Below the pieces are notes generated by a model. That model ran no database searches. It saw nothing but the letters and a program-made list of their open reading frames with translations, and was not told the DNA's origin. From the NCBI GenBank assembly GCA_913046155.1, contig CAJWRY010000018.1, positions 1 to 18,163 on the forward strand: a stretch of 18,163 bases of DNA, read 5' to 3'. Source of the stretch: an uncultured Candidatus Nemicrothrix sp. Lineage in GTDB: Bacteria; Actinomycetota; Acidimicrobiia; Acidimicrobiales; UBA8592. Shown in pieces: positions 1 to 7,342 of the stretch; within the stretch, counting starts at the first letter, position 1; each line of letters begins with the position of its first letter. The position numbers and the translations under genes are program-made.

Positions 1-240
1 GATGCTGGACTGTATAAAGACTTCCTATGGCAGGAATGGCGCGATGCCCTAGAAGAAAAGGGGCTAGAGGATTGCAGATGGACCCCTTGCTACGATTGCG
101 GCGCATGTACCGGCTATGGATTGGATCATGTGGTCGCTTCAACGTCGCCTCCAGTTGGCGGTAGCCAGGGTACATGGCAAGACCTTGACAGCGGAAGTTT
201 CGCCCCCCAGCTTCTACAGATATCAAGTAAAGCCAAATAA
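1..240 (+). CDS. Radical SAM protein (TIGR03960-like), C-terminal fragment
   Basis: This is the last 79 codons of a gene that enters from the left edge and stops with TAA at 238-240. The translated tail contains W-T-P-C-Y-D-C-G-A-C-T-G-Y (residues 27-39 of the fragment). That cysteine cluster is typical of the C-terminal end of the large B12-binding/radical SAM proteins of the TIGR03960 type, which in actinobacteria and relatives lie directly upstream of a TIGR03936 partner, as here. The radical SAM CxxxCxxC motif itself would lie outside the window. The stop is followed after one base by the start of the next gene, so the two are probably co-translated. The assignment rests on the cysteine motif plus the neighbour. 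The substrate of this family is not firmly established, and related proteins are discussed in connection with tRNA modification. Confidence 0.8.
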   Translation, partial: DAGLYKDFLWQEWRDALEEKGLEDCRWTPCYDCGACTGYGLDHVVASTSPPVGGSQGTWQDLDSGSFAPQLLQISSKAK

Positions 241-241
241 G

Positions 242-958
242 ATGATACTGCGGCTACAAACCACCAAGGTTGGGAAAATTAGATTTGCGAGTCATAGAGA
301 CATAGCAAAAGTATGGGAACGATCGCTTCGCCGTGCAGAAATTCCGCTGGTATACAGTGAAGGCTTCTCCCCAAGACCTAAAATTGCTTTTGGCTTGGCT
401 TTACCCACCGGTGCCGAGTCAGAATGTGAATACCTTGATTTTCATTTAGATGATCAAAAATATGAGACTTCAAACATCTCATCAATACCAGAAGTCTTGA
501 ATAGAGTACTCCCCGAAGGAATTGCGATCACAGGAATGGTTAAAATGCCGAGTAAATATATATCTCTCCAACAATCTGTGACCTCAACAGTATGGGGTAT
601 TGAAGTTAAAGAGAGCATAGAGGAAGTACATAAATGGGTGAAGACGGTTCTTAACTCTAAAGAATTAATAATTGAACGAACTCGTAAGGGAAAGAAAGTA
701 GTTGATGATATTCGCCCATATATTCGTGACATTGAGGTTCAGGAAAGCGCCTTACTGAAAAGACCGACTATACAAGCAGAATTGAGAACTCAGCCAAGAT
801 CTTTACGGCCAAGTGAACTCTTAGCAGCAGTCAAACCAGACCTAACCATGGTTAAGCTGCGGCGTTTAAAACAATTTATTGACACAGGGGATAATCAAAT
901 CGATCCGGTCGATTTGGGAGATTGTCTCAACTTTGATTTGGAACTGTGTTCACCATGA
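242..958 (+). CDS. TIGR03936 family radical SAM-associated protein (DUF2344)
   Basis: The product has 238 residues starting at ATG 242, one base after the upstream stop. The open frame runs back to 116, but those codons lie inside the upstream gene. The family's characteristic N-terminus begins at this ATG: M-I-L-R-L-Q-T-T-K-V-G-K-I-R-F-A-S-H-R-D, then a segment containing S-E-G-F-S-P-R-P-K and A-L-P-T-G. This is the hallmark of the DUF2344/TIGR03936 family, which occurs either fused to or next to TIGR03960 radical SAM proteins. No transmembrane or signal segment is visible. The TGA stop (956-958) overlaps an out-of-frame ATG, and the next gene starts 17 nt further on. The function is not established; the pairing suggests a substrate-binding or accessory role for the radical SAM enzyme. 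The gene continues directly into the rne/rplU/rpmA cluster. Confidence 0.85.
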   Translation: MILRLQTTKVGKIRFASHRDIAKVWERSLRRAEIPLVYSEGFSPRPKIAFGLALPTGAESECEYLDFHLDDQKYETSNISSIPEVLNRVLPEGIAITGMVKMPSKYISLQQSVTSTVWGIEVKESIEEVHKWVKTVLNSKELIIERTRKGKKVVDDIRPYIRDIEVQESALLKRPTIQAELRTQPRSLRPSELLAAVKPDLTMVKLRRLKQFIDTGDNQIDPVDLGDCLNFDLELCSP

Positions 959-974
959 GAAGGGAAAAGAAAAG

Positions 975-2495
975 ATGGACGAACAAGAGAATCGTGGAAA
1001 AGATACAAATGCGCAAACAGGTAACCTAGAACCGGAAAATAACTCCCAAAAACTAGAATCAAAGTCCGAAGATGGAACCGGTTCCGGTAAACCTAAAATA
1101 GGAGATTCCAGACCGGCGCCAAATGGACCGGAAACTGGTTCGCAAGGAAAAAAGAAGCGTAAACGTCGCCGATCAAAGTCTGGGAACTCAAGTCGAGAAA
1201 ATCCGGCTAATACTTCTGTTGAACTTGATGACGAAACTTTAAAAAAGCGTAGAGGACGAGAGCGTAAAGGTAAGGCTGTAGGGCGTTACACAATGGTCGT
1301 TCACGTGGAAGATAATGTAACTCAAATAGCTATGCTTGAGGGGCGATCGCTCATTGAGTTTTACGTCTCACGTCCTGCAGATGACGTCAGTGAAATTCAT
1401 GGAAACATCTATATGGGGAGAGTAGAAAATGTTCTGCCAGGAATGGAAGCCGCATTTGTTGATATAGGGACTCCCAAAAATGCGGTCCTCTATCAAAGTG
1501 ACTTGATAAAGAATGCTTCAAGTAAATCAAACGAAACAACACGAATTGAGGAAGCGCTCAAGAACAAGGAATCAATCTTATGTCAAGTTACTAAGAATCC
1601 AATTGCACACAAAGGTGCAAGATTAACACAGGAGATTTCCCTAGCCGGTAGATTCGTGGTCCTTGTTCCGAATAGCGTGACATTCGGGATTTCAAAAAGA
1701 TTGCCAGAAAAGGAACGAAAACGACTGCGTCAAATTCTCGAGAAGGCAAAACCGGCAGAACATGGTGTTATCGTCAGAACTGCTGCCCAACACATAACGA
1801 AAGAAGAGATTGAGCAAGACGTTTCACGCTTAGTCAACCAGTGGTTAGAGATTGAAAAACAGTCCTCAAAAGCGACCACTCCTAAATTGCTATACCGAGA
1901 GCCTGAGATGCCTTTCCGAATGATCAGAGAGGAATTTAATAAGGAATACAGATCAGTTATCATTGACAATCGTGAGCTTTTTGAAGAAGCTAAATCCTAC
2001 CTAGCGACAGTTGCTCCCGTTCTTGCAGATCGTATTGAGTATCATGACAGTGCTACCGAGGAAGTAGACCTGTTTGAGCGTTTTTATGTAGAAGAGCAGT
2101 TGGCTAAAGCTCTTGACAGCAAGGTCTGGCTTCCGTCGGGAGGTTCTCTAATCATTGAACATACAGAGGCACTTACTGTAATCGATGTGAATACAGGGAA
2201 GAATGTGGGAACTTCAAGCTTAGAGGAAACTGTTTATCGCAATAATCTTGAAGCAGCGAAAGAAGTAGCGCATCAGCTACGCCTCAGAGATATCGGGGGA
2301 ATTATTGTCATTGATTTCGTAGATATGGAGAAAGCTCAACATCGGAACGAAGTAATGAAAACATTCCGTGATGAGCTAGCAAGAGACAAAACTCGTACTC
2401 AGGTCTTTGGAATTTCGGAGCTAGGACTAGTTGAAATGACAAGAAAAAGAATTGGTGAAGGGCTAACACAAACATTCACCAAAGCGCAGGAATAA
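975..2495 (+). CDS. rne: Ribonuclease E/G family endoribonuclease, lacking the zinc-link
   Basis: The product has 506 residues from ATG 975, preceded at 957-964 by the purine-rich GAGAAGGG as a plausible ribosome binding site. An in-frame ATG at 879 lies inside the upstream gene and gives an unlikely N-terminus. Residues 1-105 are hydrophilic and disordered with a strongly basic patch (K/R-rich, 59-68), a likely RNA-binding region. The S1 domain spans about 141-205 (G-N-I-Y-M-G-R-V, A-A-F-V-D-I-G). The DNase I-like catalytic core follows, with the two metal-binding aspartates in V-I-D-V-N-T-G (D404) and V-I-D-F-V-D-M (D447), and the M-T-R-K-R end of the core at 488-492. The protein stops 14 residues later, so the CPxC zinc-link and small domain that normally follow are absent. 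The upstream position next to rplU-rpmA is typical of RNase E/G in actinobacteria. Expected role: 5'-end-sensing endonuclease in mRNA decay and rRNA/tRNA processing. Family assignment is firm; rne rather than rng is a judgement from the disordered N-terminus. Confidence 0.9.
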   Translation: MDEQENRGKDTNAQTGNLEPENNSQKLESKSEDGTGSGKPKIGDSRPAPNGPETGSQGKKKRKRRRSKSGNSSRENPANTSVELDDETLKKRRGRERKGKAVGRYTMVVHVEDNVTQIAMLEGRSLIEFYVSRPADDVSEIHGNIYMGRVENVLPGMEAAFVDIGTPKNAVLYQSDLIKNASSKSNETTRIEEALKNKESILCQVTKNPIAHKGARLTQEISLAGRFVVLVPNSVTFGISKRLPEKERKRLRQILEKAKPAEHGVIVRTAAQHITKEEIEQDVSRLVNQWLEIEKQSSKATTPKLLYREPEMPFRMIREEFNKEYRSVIIDNRELFEEAKSYLATVAPVLADRIEYHDSATEEVDLFERFYVEEQLAKALDSKVWLPSGGSLIIEHTEALTVIDVNTGKNVGTSSLEETVYRNNLEAAKEVAHQLRLRDIGGIIVIDFVDMEKAQHRNEVMKTFRDELARDKTRTQVFGISELGLVEMTRKRIGEGLTQTFTKAQE

Positions 2496-2526
2496 TAAAT
2501 CAAGCTTTTGAGAGAATAGTCGGTAT

Positions 2527-2542
2527 TTCGGTGTAAACCGAA
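2527..2542 (+). promoter_or_regulatory. Small hairpin with GNRA-type loop in the rplU leader
   Basis: A perfect 6-bp stem (TTCGGT 2527-2532 with ACCGAA 2537-2542) closes the loop GTAA, which is a GNRA tetraloop in RNA. It lies in the 59-nt gap between rne and rplU and ends 12 nt before the rplU ATG. There is no following T-run, so it is not a terminator. A position this close to a ribosomal protein start suggests translational control or an RNase processing point; that is inference. Confidence 0.45.
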
Positions 2543-2554
2543 TATCATGAAAAT

Positions 2555-2866
2555 ATGTATGCAGTAGTAAAAACAGGTGGAAAACAATATCGCGTTGAAG
2601 AGAACCAAGTCCTTGAAGTTGAGCTATTGGGCGATATCGGAGATTCTATATCTCTTACACCGTTAATGCTGGTAGACGGGAAAACAGTCCTTGCAAAGCC
2701 AAGTGAATTAGAAAGCGTAAACGTCAACGCAGAGATAATCAACAGAGGAAAATCAAAAAAGATTACAGGGTTTACCTACAAGAACAAAAGTAATCAGCGT
2801 CGACGTTGGGGTCATCGCCAGAACTACAACGAAATCAAAATCACATCAATATCTAGGAACAAATAA
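2555..2866 (+). CDS. rplU: 50S ribosomal protein L21
   Basis: The product has 103 residues, the usual length for bL21. The N-terminus M-Y-A-V-V-K-T-G-G-K-Q-Y-R-V is the family signature, and the C-terminal basic part with K-S-K-K-I-T-G-F-T-Y-K-N-K and R-R-R-W-G-H-R-Q matches the conserved rRNA-binding region (R-R-x-x-G-H-R-Q). L21 binds 23S rRNA and is part of the large subunit. No clear Shine-Dalgarno precedes the ATG at 2555; a small hairpin lies just upstream instead. Its TAA overlaps the A of the following rpmA ATG (TAATG), so L21 and L27 are translationally coupled, the standard rplU-rpmA arrangement. An upstream RNase E/G gene is also typical. Confidence 0.97.
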   Translation: MYAVVKTGGKQYRVEENQVLEVELLGDIGDSISLTPLMLVDGKTVLAKPSELESVNVNAEIINRGKSKKITGFTYKNKSNQRRRWGHRQNYNEIKITSISRNK

Positions 2867-3117
2867 TGTCGAAAACAAAAGGTGGCGGCTCAACGCGAAA
2901 TGGCAGAGATTCCAACGCCCAACGGCTTGGGGTTAAAGCTTACGACGGAACCGCAGTATCAGCCGGCTCCATCATCGTTCGCCAAAGAGGAACGAAGTTC
3001 CACCCGGGTCAAAATGTACGCAGAGGTGGAGATGATACTCTATTCGCAACAATTAACGGTCGCGTTAAATTCGGTAGCCGGCGTGGAAGAAAACTTGTAG
3101 ACGTCCTTCCTGACTAA
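2866..3117 (+). CDS. rpmA: 50S ribosomal protein L27
   Basis: The product has 83 residues, normal for bL27. Conserved blocks are K-G-G-G-S-T-R-N-G-R-D-S-N-A-Q-R-L-G-V-K near the N-terminus, I-I-V-R-Q-R-G-T-K-F-H-P-G in the middle, and G-G-D-D-T-L-F-A towards the end. The N-terminal tail reaches the peptidyl transferase centre in the assembled ribosome. Here it begins M-S-K-T-K-G-G-G directly, with no N-terminal extension of the kind cleaved by Prp protease in Firmicutes. The ATG at 2866 shares its A with the rplU TAA. The stop at 3115-3117 is followed by a 46-nt gap before obgE that contains a -10-like box. Confidence 0.97.
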   Translation: MSKTKGGGSTRNGRDSNAQRLGVKAYDGTAVSAGSIIVRQRGTKFHPGQNVRRGGDDTLFATINGRVKFGSRRGRKLVDVLPD

Positions 3118-3150
3118 CTTAAATTTTTCTCTTCCAGCCGAATAAATTAG

Positions 3151-3163
3151 TAGAATACTCTCT
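3151..3163 (+). promoter_or_regulatory. Candidate -10 box for a leaderless obgE transcript
   Basis: TAGAAT at 3151-3156 is a good match to a -10 hexamer and lies 7 nt before the obgE ATG (3164). That would place the transcription start at or within a few bases of the start codon. No Shine-Dalgarno is visible in the 46-nt gap, and the T-rich 3124-3133 is only a weak -35. This is inference from spacing; the gene could also be read from upstream in the operon. Confidence 0.35.
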
Positions 3164-4420
3164 ATGTCTAATTTTGTTGACGAATGCGGCCTCAATGTAA
3201 AAGCAGGTGACGGTGGCGCTGGTTGTGTCTCATTTCGTAGAGAGGCTCACGTAGATCGTGGAGGTCCAGATGGAGGAGATGGCGGTAACGGAGGCGATAT
3301 ATGGCTGGTAGCAGACCACAACGTCGCTTCCTTATTGGCATTTCGAGATTATCCTCACCGGAAGGCTGATAGTGGTAAGCACGGCAGTGGGAAGCGTCGG
3401 CACGGTGCAAATGGAAGCTCAGAATTAGTTAATGTTCCAGTAGGTACGTTGGTTAAAGATTCTGATGGCAACGTGCTCGCTGACCTTTCTAAAACGGGAG
3501 CGAAATGGTTAGCAGCTGCCGGCGGGCGAGGCGGTAAAGGTAATGCTAGGTTCTTAAATAATAGGCGAAGAGCTCCAAGCTTTGCTGAACAAGGAGAGGA
3601 TGGCGAGGAACAATGGTTAAATCTAGAGCTGAAACTATTAGCCGATGTCGCCCTAGTTGGATTTCCTAATGTAGGCAAAAGCACGCTTATTTCTCGTGTA
3701 TCAGCTGCAAAGCCCAGAATTGCTGACTATCCCTTTACGACACTGGTTCCAAACCTCGGGGTCGTGAAAGGGAGCGAAGAGTTTGAAATGGTCATTGCGG
3801 ATATTCCTGGTCTGATTGAGGGAGCTGCAGACGGAAAGGGTCTAGGTCATCAGTTTCTTCGACATGTTGAAAGAGCTCGAGTGTTGGCAATCCTTCTGGA
3901 TCTCTCACCGTACGACGGTCGCGAAGTGAGTAGTCAGTTAGAAATACTTTTGAACGAACTAAAGAATTACAAACCGGAGCTGTTAGACCGTCCCCGGCTG
4001 TTGATTTCATCCAAGGCTGATGTCGCAACTCAAGATCCCTTAGAAGGTTCCATTTTGCTTTCTTCTGTTACAGGAGAAGGTGTTCAAGAGATGAAATACA
4101 AACTTGAACTTCTTGTAAAAGAAGCACGAGAAGCCGAGATCACCAGCTCTGATGAAATCGTTATTCATCGCCCTCCACCAAAAGGAATCTCTGTGTATAG
4201 GGAAGGAAGTATATATACAGTCAAAGGTCGTCAGGCAGAGCGAGCAGTTTCCTTAAATGACCTGACAAATATTGAGGCTCTTGAGTACATTCAATTTACC
4301 CTTGAGAAGATAGGGGTAAACAAGGCTCTCCGCAAAGCAGGAATTAGGCAGGGTGACTACGTACAAATTGGCAAACTACAATTTGAATATATGGACGATG
4401 ACGAACATTGGATTGATTGA
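3164..4420 (+). CDS. obgE: Obg family GTPase, ribosome assembly factor
   Basis: The product has 418 residues with the three Obg domains. The glycine-rich Obg fold spans about 1-158 (D-G-G-A-G-C-V-S-F-R-R-E, then G-G-P-D-G-G-D-G-G-N-G-G). The G domain follows with G1 G-F-P-N-V-G-K-S-T (166-174), a P-F-T-T switch I, D-I-P-G at 213-216 and a G5-like S-S-V-T-G-E-G (300-306). The C-terminal OCT domain (about 342-412) ends in Q-F-E-Y. Obg binds the 50S subunit and links its maturation to GTP/ppGpp levels. The G4 position, normally N-K-x-D, reads S-K-A-D (283-286); this is a small but notable deviation in the guanine-specificity motif. The position after rplU-rpmA and before proB is the classical actinobacterial order. 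Confidence 0.96.
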   Translation: MSNFVDECGLNVKAGDGGAGCVSFRREAHVDRGGPDGGDGGNGGDIWLVADHNVASLLAFRDYPHRKADSGKHGSGKRRHGANGSSELVNVPVGTLVKDSDGNVLADLSKTGAKWLAAAGGRGGKGNARFLNNRRRAPSFAEQGEDGEEQWLNLELKLLADVALVGFPNVGKSTLISRVSAAKPRIADYPFTTLVPNLGVVKGSEEFEMVIADIPGLIEGAADGKGLGHQFLRHVERARVLAILLDLSPYDGREVSSQLEILLNELKNYKPELLDRPRLLISSKADVATQDPLEGSILLSSVTGEGVQEMKYKLELLVKEAREAEITSSDEIVIHRPPPKGISVYREGSIYTVKGRQAERAVSLNDLTNIEALEYIQFTLEKIGVNKALRKAGIRQGDYVQIGKLQFEYMDDDEHWID

Positions 4421-4469
4421 GGAGAGCTAAATAAAAGACTTTCACCAGCAATTCTGCAAGAATGAATAA

Positions 4470-5576
4470 GTGACAGTCATAGTAAAAGTTGGAACTTCTT
4501 CGTTAACCAAACCCGATGGTTCAATTAGTGAGATTGCCATTGATAAATTAGCAAAAGAAATCGCAATCGCTAAGCAAGATTTTTCTGACATCATCCTCGT
4601 TAGTAGTGGTGCAATAGGTGCAGGCCTTGCTGATTTAGGTTATGTAGGTAGTCGCCCCACAGATTCTCGGATACTTCAAGCAGCATCAGCAATTGGTCAA
4701 CCAAAATTAATGGCCACGTATGCTAAAAGCTTCTCAAAATATAATATTTCTATCGCCCAGTTGTTAATGGCACCTGACGATTTCTTTGTTCGCAAACGCT
4801 ACTTACACGCTCGATCAACGGTTGAGGAGCTCTTAACCTCTGGGATCCTCCCAATAGTTAACGAAAATGATGCCATAGCTGATGACGCTATACGCTGGGG
4901 TGATAACGACAGGATAGCCGCACTGTTGGCGCAACTCCTTAACGCTGAACAGCTGTTAATGCTTACTGATACAGACGGGATCTATTCACAAGACCCAAAG
5001 AAAAAAAACTCTGAAAACGTTAAATTAATTCGCGAAATAGGGTCAATCGACAAAATAGATGCAGTGGTTGGAGGTGCATCAGGTAAGTTAGGAAGCGGTG
5101 GAATGGAGTCCAAATTAGCCGCCGCGAAAATGGCCTCATGGGCCGGTGTGACCACAACAATCGCAGCTGCCACACGACACAATGTCGTAGCAGACTCGTT
5201 TCTTCAATTAGGGGAGTTAGGGACTATCATCCACCCAAAACCAAAACCTTTGTCGGCTCGAAAGCTATGGATAGCTTTTGCAGTTCAGCCGAAAGGAAAG
5301 CTAATTATTGACAAGGGCGCCCAAGAAGCGATTGAAGAAAGTGGTGGGTCTCTTCTAGTGGTTGGTGTTCTTGAACAGCATGGGACATTTGAGAGAGGCG
5401 ATGCCGTTGAAATCCTCAATGAGAAATCAGAACTGATAGCGCGCGGCTTAGTTTCACTTAGTTCTTCTGAACTTAAGGATTCCCTAAACAAGAACGTAAG
5501 TGAAGCAGAAAAGATGCAACTAAGTGAGATTATACATAGGGATGAGCTAGTTATCTTAAGCGAAAAGCATTACTGA
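4470..5576 (+). CDS. proB: Glutamate 5-kinase with PUA domain
   Basis: The product has 368 residues starting with GTG at 4470. A nearby ATG at 4462 runs into a stop after two codons, which supports the GTG. The amino-acid-kinase domain opens with V-I-V-K-V-G-T-S-S-L and contains the glycine loop V-S-S-G-A-I-G-A-G, I-V-N-E-N-D-A-I, W-G-D-N-D, and the L-T-D-T-D-G-I-Y loop. A C-terminal PUA domain (about 275-355) includes I-D-x-G-A-Q-E-A-I. The enzyme phosphorylates glutamate in the first step of proline synthesis and is normally feedback-inhibited by proline. Its usual downstream partner proA (gamma-glutamyl phosphate reductase) is not here; instead the gene overlaps the opposing murJ by 7 bp, so proA must lie elsewhere if the pathway is complete. 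No strong ribosome binding site is visible upstream. Confidence 0.95.
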   Translation: MTVIVKVGTSSLTKPDGSISEIAIDKLAKEIAIAKQDFSDIILVSSGAIGAGLADLGYVGSRPTDSRILQAASAIGQPKLMATYAKSFSKYNISIAQLLMAPDDFFVRKRYLHARSTVEELLTSGILPIVNENDAIADDAIRWGDNDRIAALLAQLLNAEQLLMLTDTDGIYSQDPKKKNSENVKLIREIGSIDKIDAVVGGASGKLGSGGMESKLAAAKMASWAGVTTTIAAATRHNVVADSFLQLGELGTIIHPKPKPLSARKLWIAFAVQPKGKLIIDKGAQEAIEESGGSLLVVGVLEQHGTFERGDAVEILNEKSELIARGLVSLSSSELKDSLNKNVSEAEKMQLSEIIHRDELVILSEKHY

Positions 5577-7234
5577 CGAACACGGACCGTTTGTAGAAAT
5601 TCTTTTGCAGCTTTGGAACCGAAAAGTGCCGAAATAAATGTATACACAATCCCACTAGACACTAATGTAACCGGCGCTACGAAATAGGCATTCTGATCAA
5701 ATAGCAAAAGAGAAATAGTTCCAGCGATTATTGCCGAAATCAAACCCGGTACTAGAAAAAACCTTCTTACTAAATGTGGATCCCTCTTAATATGAAAATG
5801 ATCGGAAACTCGTCTCTTCAAGAGAAAATATTCAATCCAAGCACCAAGAGAGCTACCTAATGCTAAGCCCAAAGCGCCAAGTGGCTGTGGGGTTGTATCT
5901 AGGGCTCGCGCAAATTCTGGTAGGGGAGAGAAAGAGGGAAAATCTCCGATCCTGATAATAGAGTTACCGTCAATGGCAACACGGTCAAGCTGAAACATAA
6001 GTAGGAAACCCACGAATCCTGCTACTAGAACGCGTAATCCTGCTAATCGCGCTGGCCCTTTAACATCTCCAAACGAGTAACATAAATTCTGATAGAGCCT
6101 GCTCATTCCAGTTGCATAAAGGCCAAGACTGTATGCTGCTAAAACAATCCAAATGTAAAGCGTGTCTTCGCTTGTAAATTTGCCTCTCTCAAACAAAAAG
6201 TCCACCAAGGGTTCTCCCATTGTTATGAAAGCAATGCTGGAGAATATTAAGTAGAAGCCGATTCGTTCCGAGCTAGTTATAAATCTTGTGGTCATAGCAG
6301 AGATATCATCTCTGTCTCTAGAGAACTCGGGAAGGTCTGCAGAAATAATTGACATCACAAACAAACCGATAGGAAGCATATAAATGATTTGGGCAAGCGA
6401 TAGTGCTGTAAAAGCACCGGTTGCAAGGAAACCGGCCAAGAACAAGTCGAGAAAGCCCGAGAATTGGATAACACCTCTTCCCATGACAGCCGGGAAGAAT
6501 TTTGAAACTATTTCACGAACAGCTTTTGAACCTCGTTTAACTCCCAGCCTAATTGAAGGGGAAACTCTCATCACTACTGGAATTTGGACAAGGAACTGAA
6601 GCGCACCACCCACTAGAACACCCCACGCCGCTGCTTTCGCAACAGATGCATCAGACCAGCCTTGTGCCCAAGCTAATAGCGCAAAGACAATCTGGGCAGC
6701 ATTCCAAAGAATAGGAGCAGCAAAGGATAAAAAGAATTTCCTGTGTGCGTTAAGGACTCCTAAACACCACGATGACAGGACAATAAAGCCCAATCCAGCC
6801 CACATTATTCTGACTAAGTTCACAGTGAGATCAAATGTTTCATCTGGAAGCAATGGGAGAAGAACTTTAGTCATTGGCCTAGCAGCAAGAATTCCTATAA
6901 TTACGATTACAGAGGTAACCAGCCCAAGAAGAGTGACTATGGTGCCTGCAACCAATCCAGGTTCATCATCATTCTCCTGATCATCGATGAGGCGGGTATA
7001 AGCGGGTATAAAGGAAGCGGATAGTGTTCCTTCACCTAGTATATTTTGTAACAAACCAGGTATCTGCAAAGCTGCTTTGAAGGCGTCGGCAGCTACTCTG
7101 GTACCTAGTAACCCTGCGAAAATAAGCTCACGAATAAGACCAGATAATCGTGATAGCAGGATCCCTGCGCCGACGATCAATGCATTTCGACCACTTGGCC
7201 TATCTAGATCACTTCTTGACTTGCTGTTTTCCAC
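5570..7234 (-). CDS. murJ: Lipid II flippase MurJ (MviN family)
   Basis: The product has 554 residues of very hydrophobic sequence with about 13-14 membrane segments. The N-terminal block G-A-G-I-L-L-S-R-L-S-G-L-I-R-E and the following F-K-A-A-L-Q-I-P-G-L-L-Q-N-I-L-G-E-G-T-L-S-A-S-F-I-P are diagnostic of the MurJ/MviN group of MOP flippases, which move lipid II across the membrane for peptidoglycan synthesis. The chosen start is GTG at 7234, with GAGGTAGG (rc of 7243-7250) 8 nt upstream as a good ribosome binding site. The protein ends with the membrane part, and the extra cytoplasmic kinase-like domain of mycobacterial MviN is absent. The TAA (rc of 5570-5572) lies inside the end of proB. 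The gene is divergent from the MoxR gene, with a 108-bp shared upstream region. Confidence 0.93.
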   Translation of the reverse strand: MENSKSRSDLDRPSGRNALIVGAGILLSRLSGLIRELIFAGLLGTRVAADAFKAALQIPGLLQNILGEGTLSASFIPAYTRLIDDQENDDEPGLVAGTIVTLLGLVTSVIVIIGILAARPMTKVLLPLLPDETFDLTVNLVRIMWAGLGFIVLSSWCLGVLNAHRKFFLSFAAPILWNAAQIVFALLAWAQGWSDASVAKAAAWGVLVGGALQFLVQIPVVMRVSPSIRLGVKRGSKAVREIVSKFFPAVMGRGVIQFSGFLDLFLAGFLATGAFTALSLAQIIYMLPIGLFVMSIISADLPEFSRDRDDISAMTTRFITSSERIGFYLIFSSIAFITMGEPLVDFLFERGKFTSEDTLYIWIVLAAYSLGLYATGMSRLYQNLCYSFGDVKGPARLAGLRVLVAGFVGFLLMFQLDRVAIDGNSIIRIGDFPSFSPLPEFARALDTTPQPLGALGLALGSSLGAWIEYFLLKRRVSDHFHIKRDPHLVRRFFLVPGLISAIIAGTISLLLFDQNAYFVAPVTLVSSGIVYTFISALFGSKAAKEFLQTVRVRQ

Positions 7235-7342
7235 AACCCAAGCCTACCTCTAAACAAACAATCAACCGAAGCAGCCACAAATACACAATTTATCCAATAC
7301 AGTTCGCCTAAATAGTGGGATGCCCTCTACCCTTTAAATGGT
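7235..7342. promoter_or_regulatory. Divergent intergenic region between murJ and the MoxR gene
   Basis: This 108-bp A+T-rich gap must hold promoters for murJ (leftward) and the MoxR/VWA pair (rightward). The murJ ribosome binding site is at 7243-7250 on the minus strand. On the plus strand TACCCT (7328-7333) or the TTTAAA next to it could serve as a -10 a few bases before the ATG at 7343, but neither is a strong match. I see no long inverted repeat. Confidence 0.4.

Noticed and set aside
116..241. N-terminal extension of the TIGR03936 protein
   Set aside because: It overlaps the end of the radical SAM gene in another frame, and the family N-terminus starts at the ATG at 242.
879..974. N-terminal extension of RNase E/G
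   Set aside because: It lies mostly inside the upstream gene and reads as an unrelated hydrophobic/basic stretch; the ATG at 975 has a ribosome binding site.
3355..3684. 109-codon minus-strand frame opposite obgE
   Set aside because: Shadow of the obgE coding sequence, proline/serine-rich with no motif.
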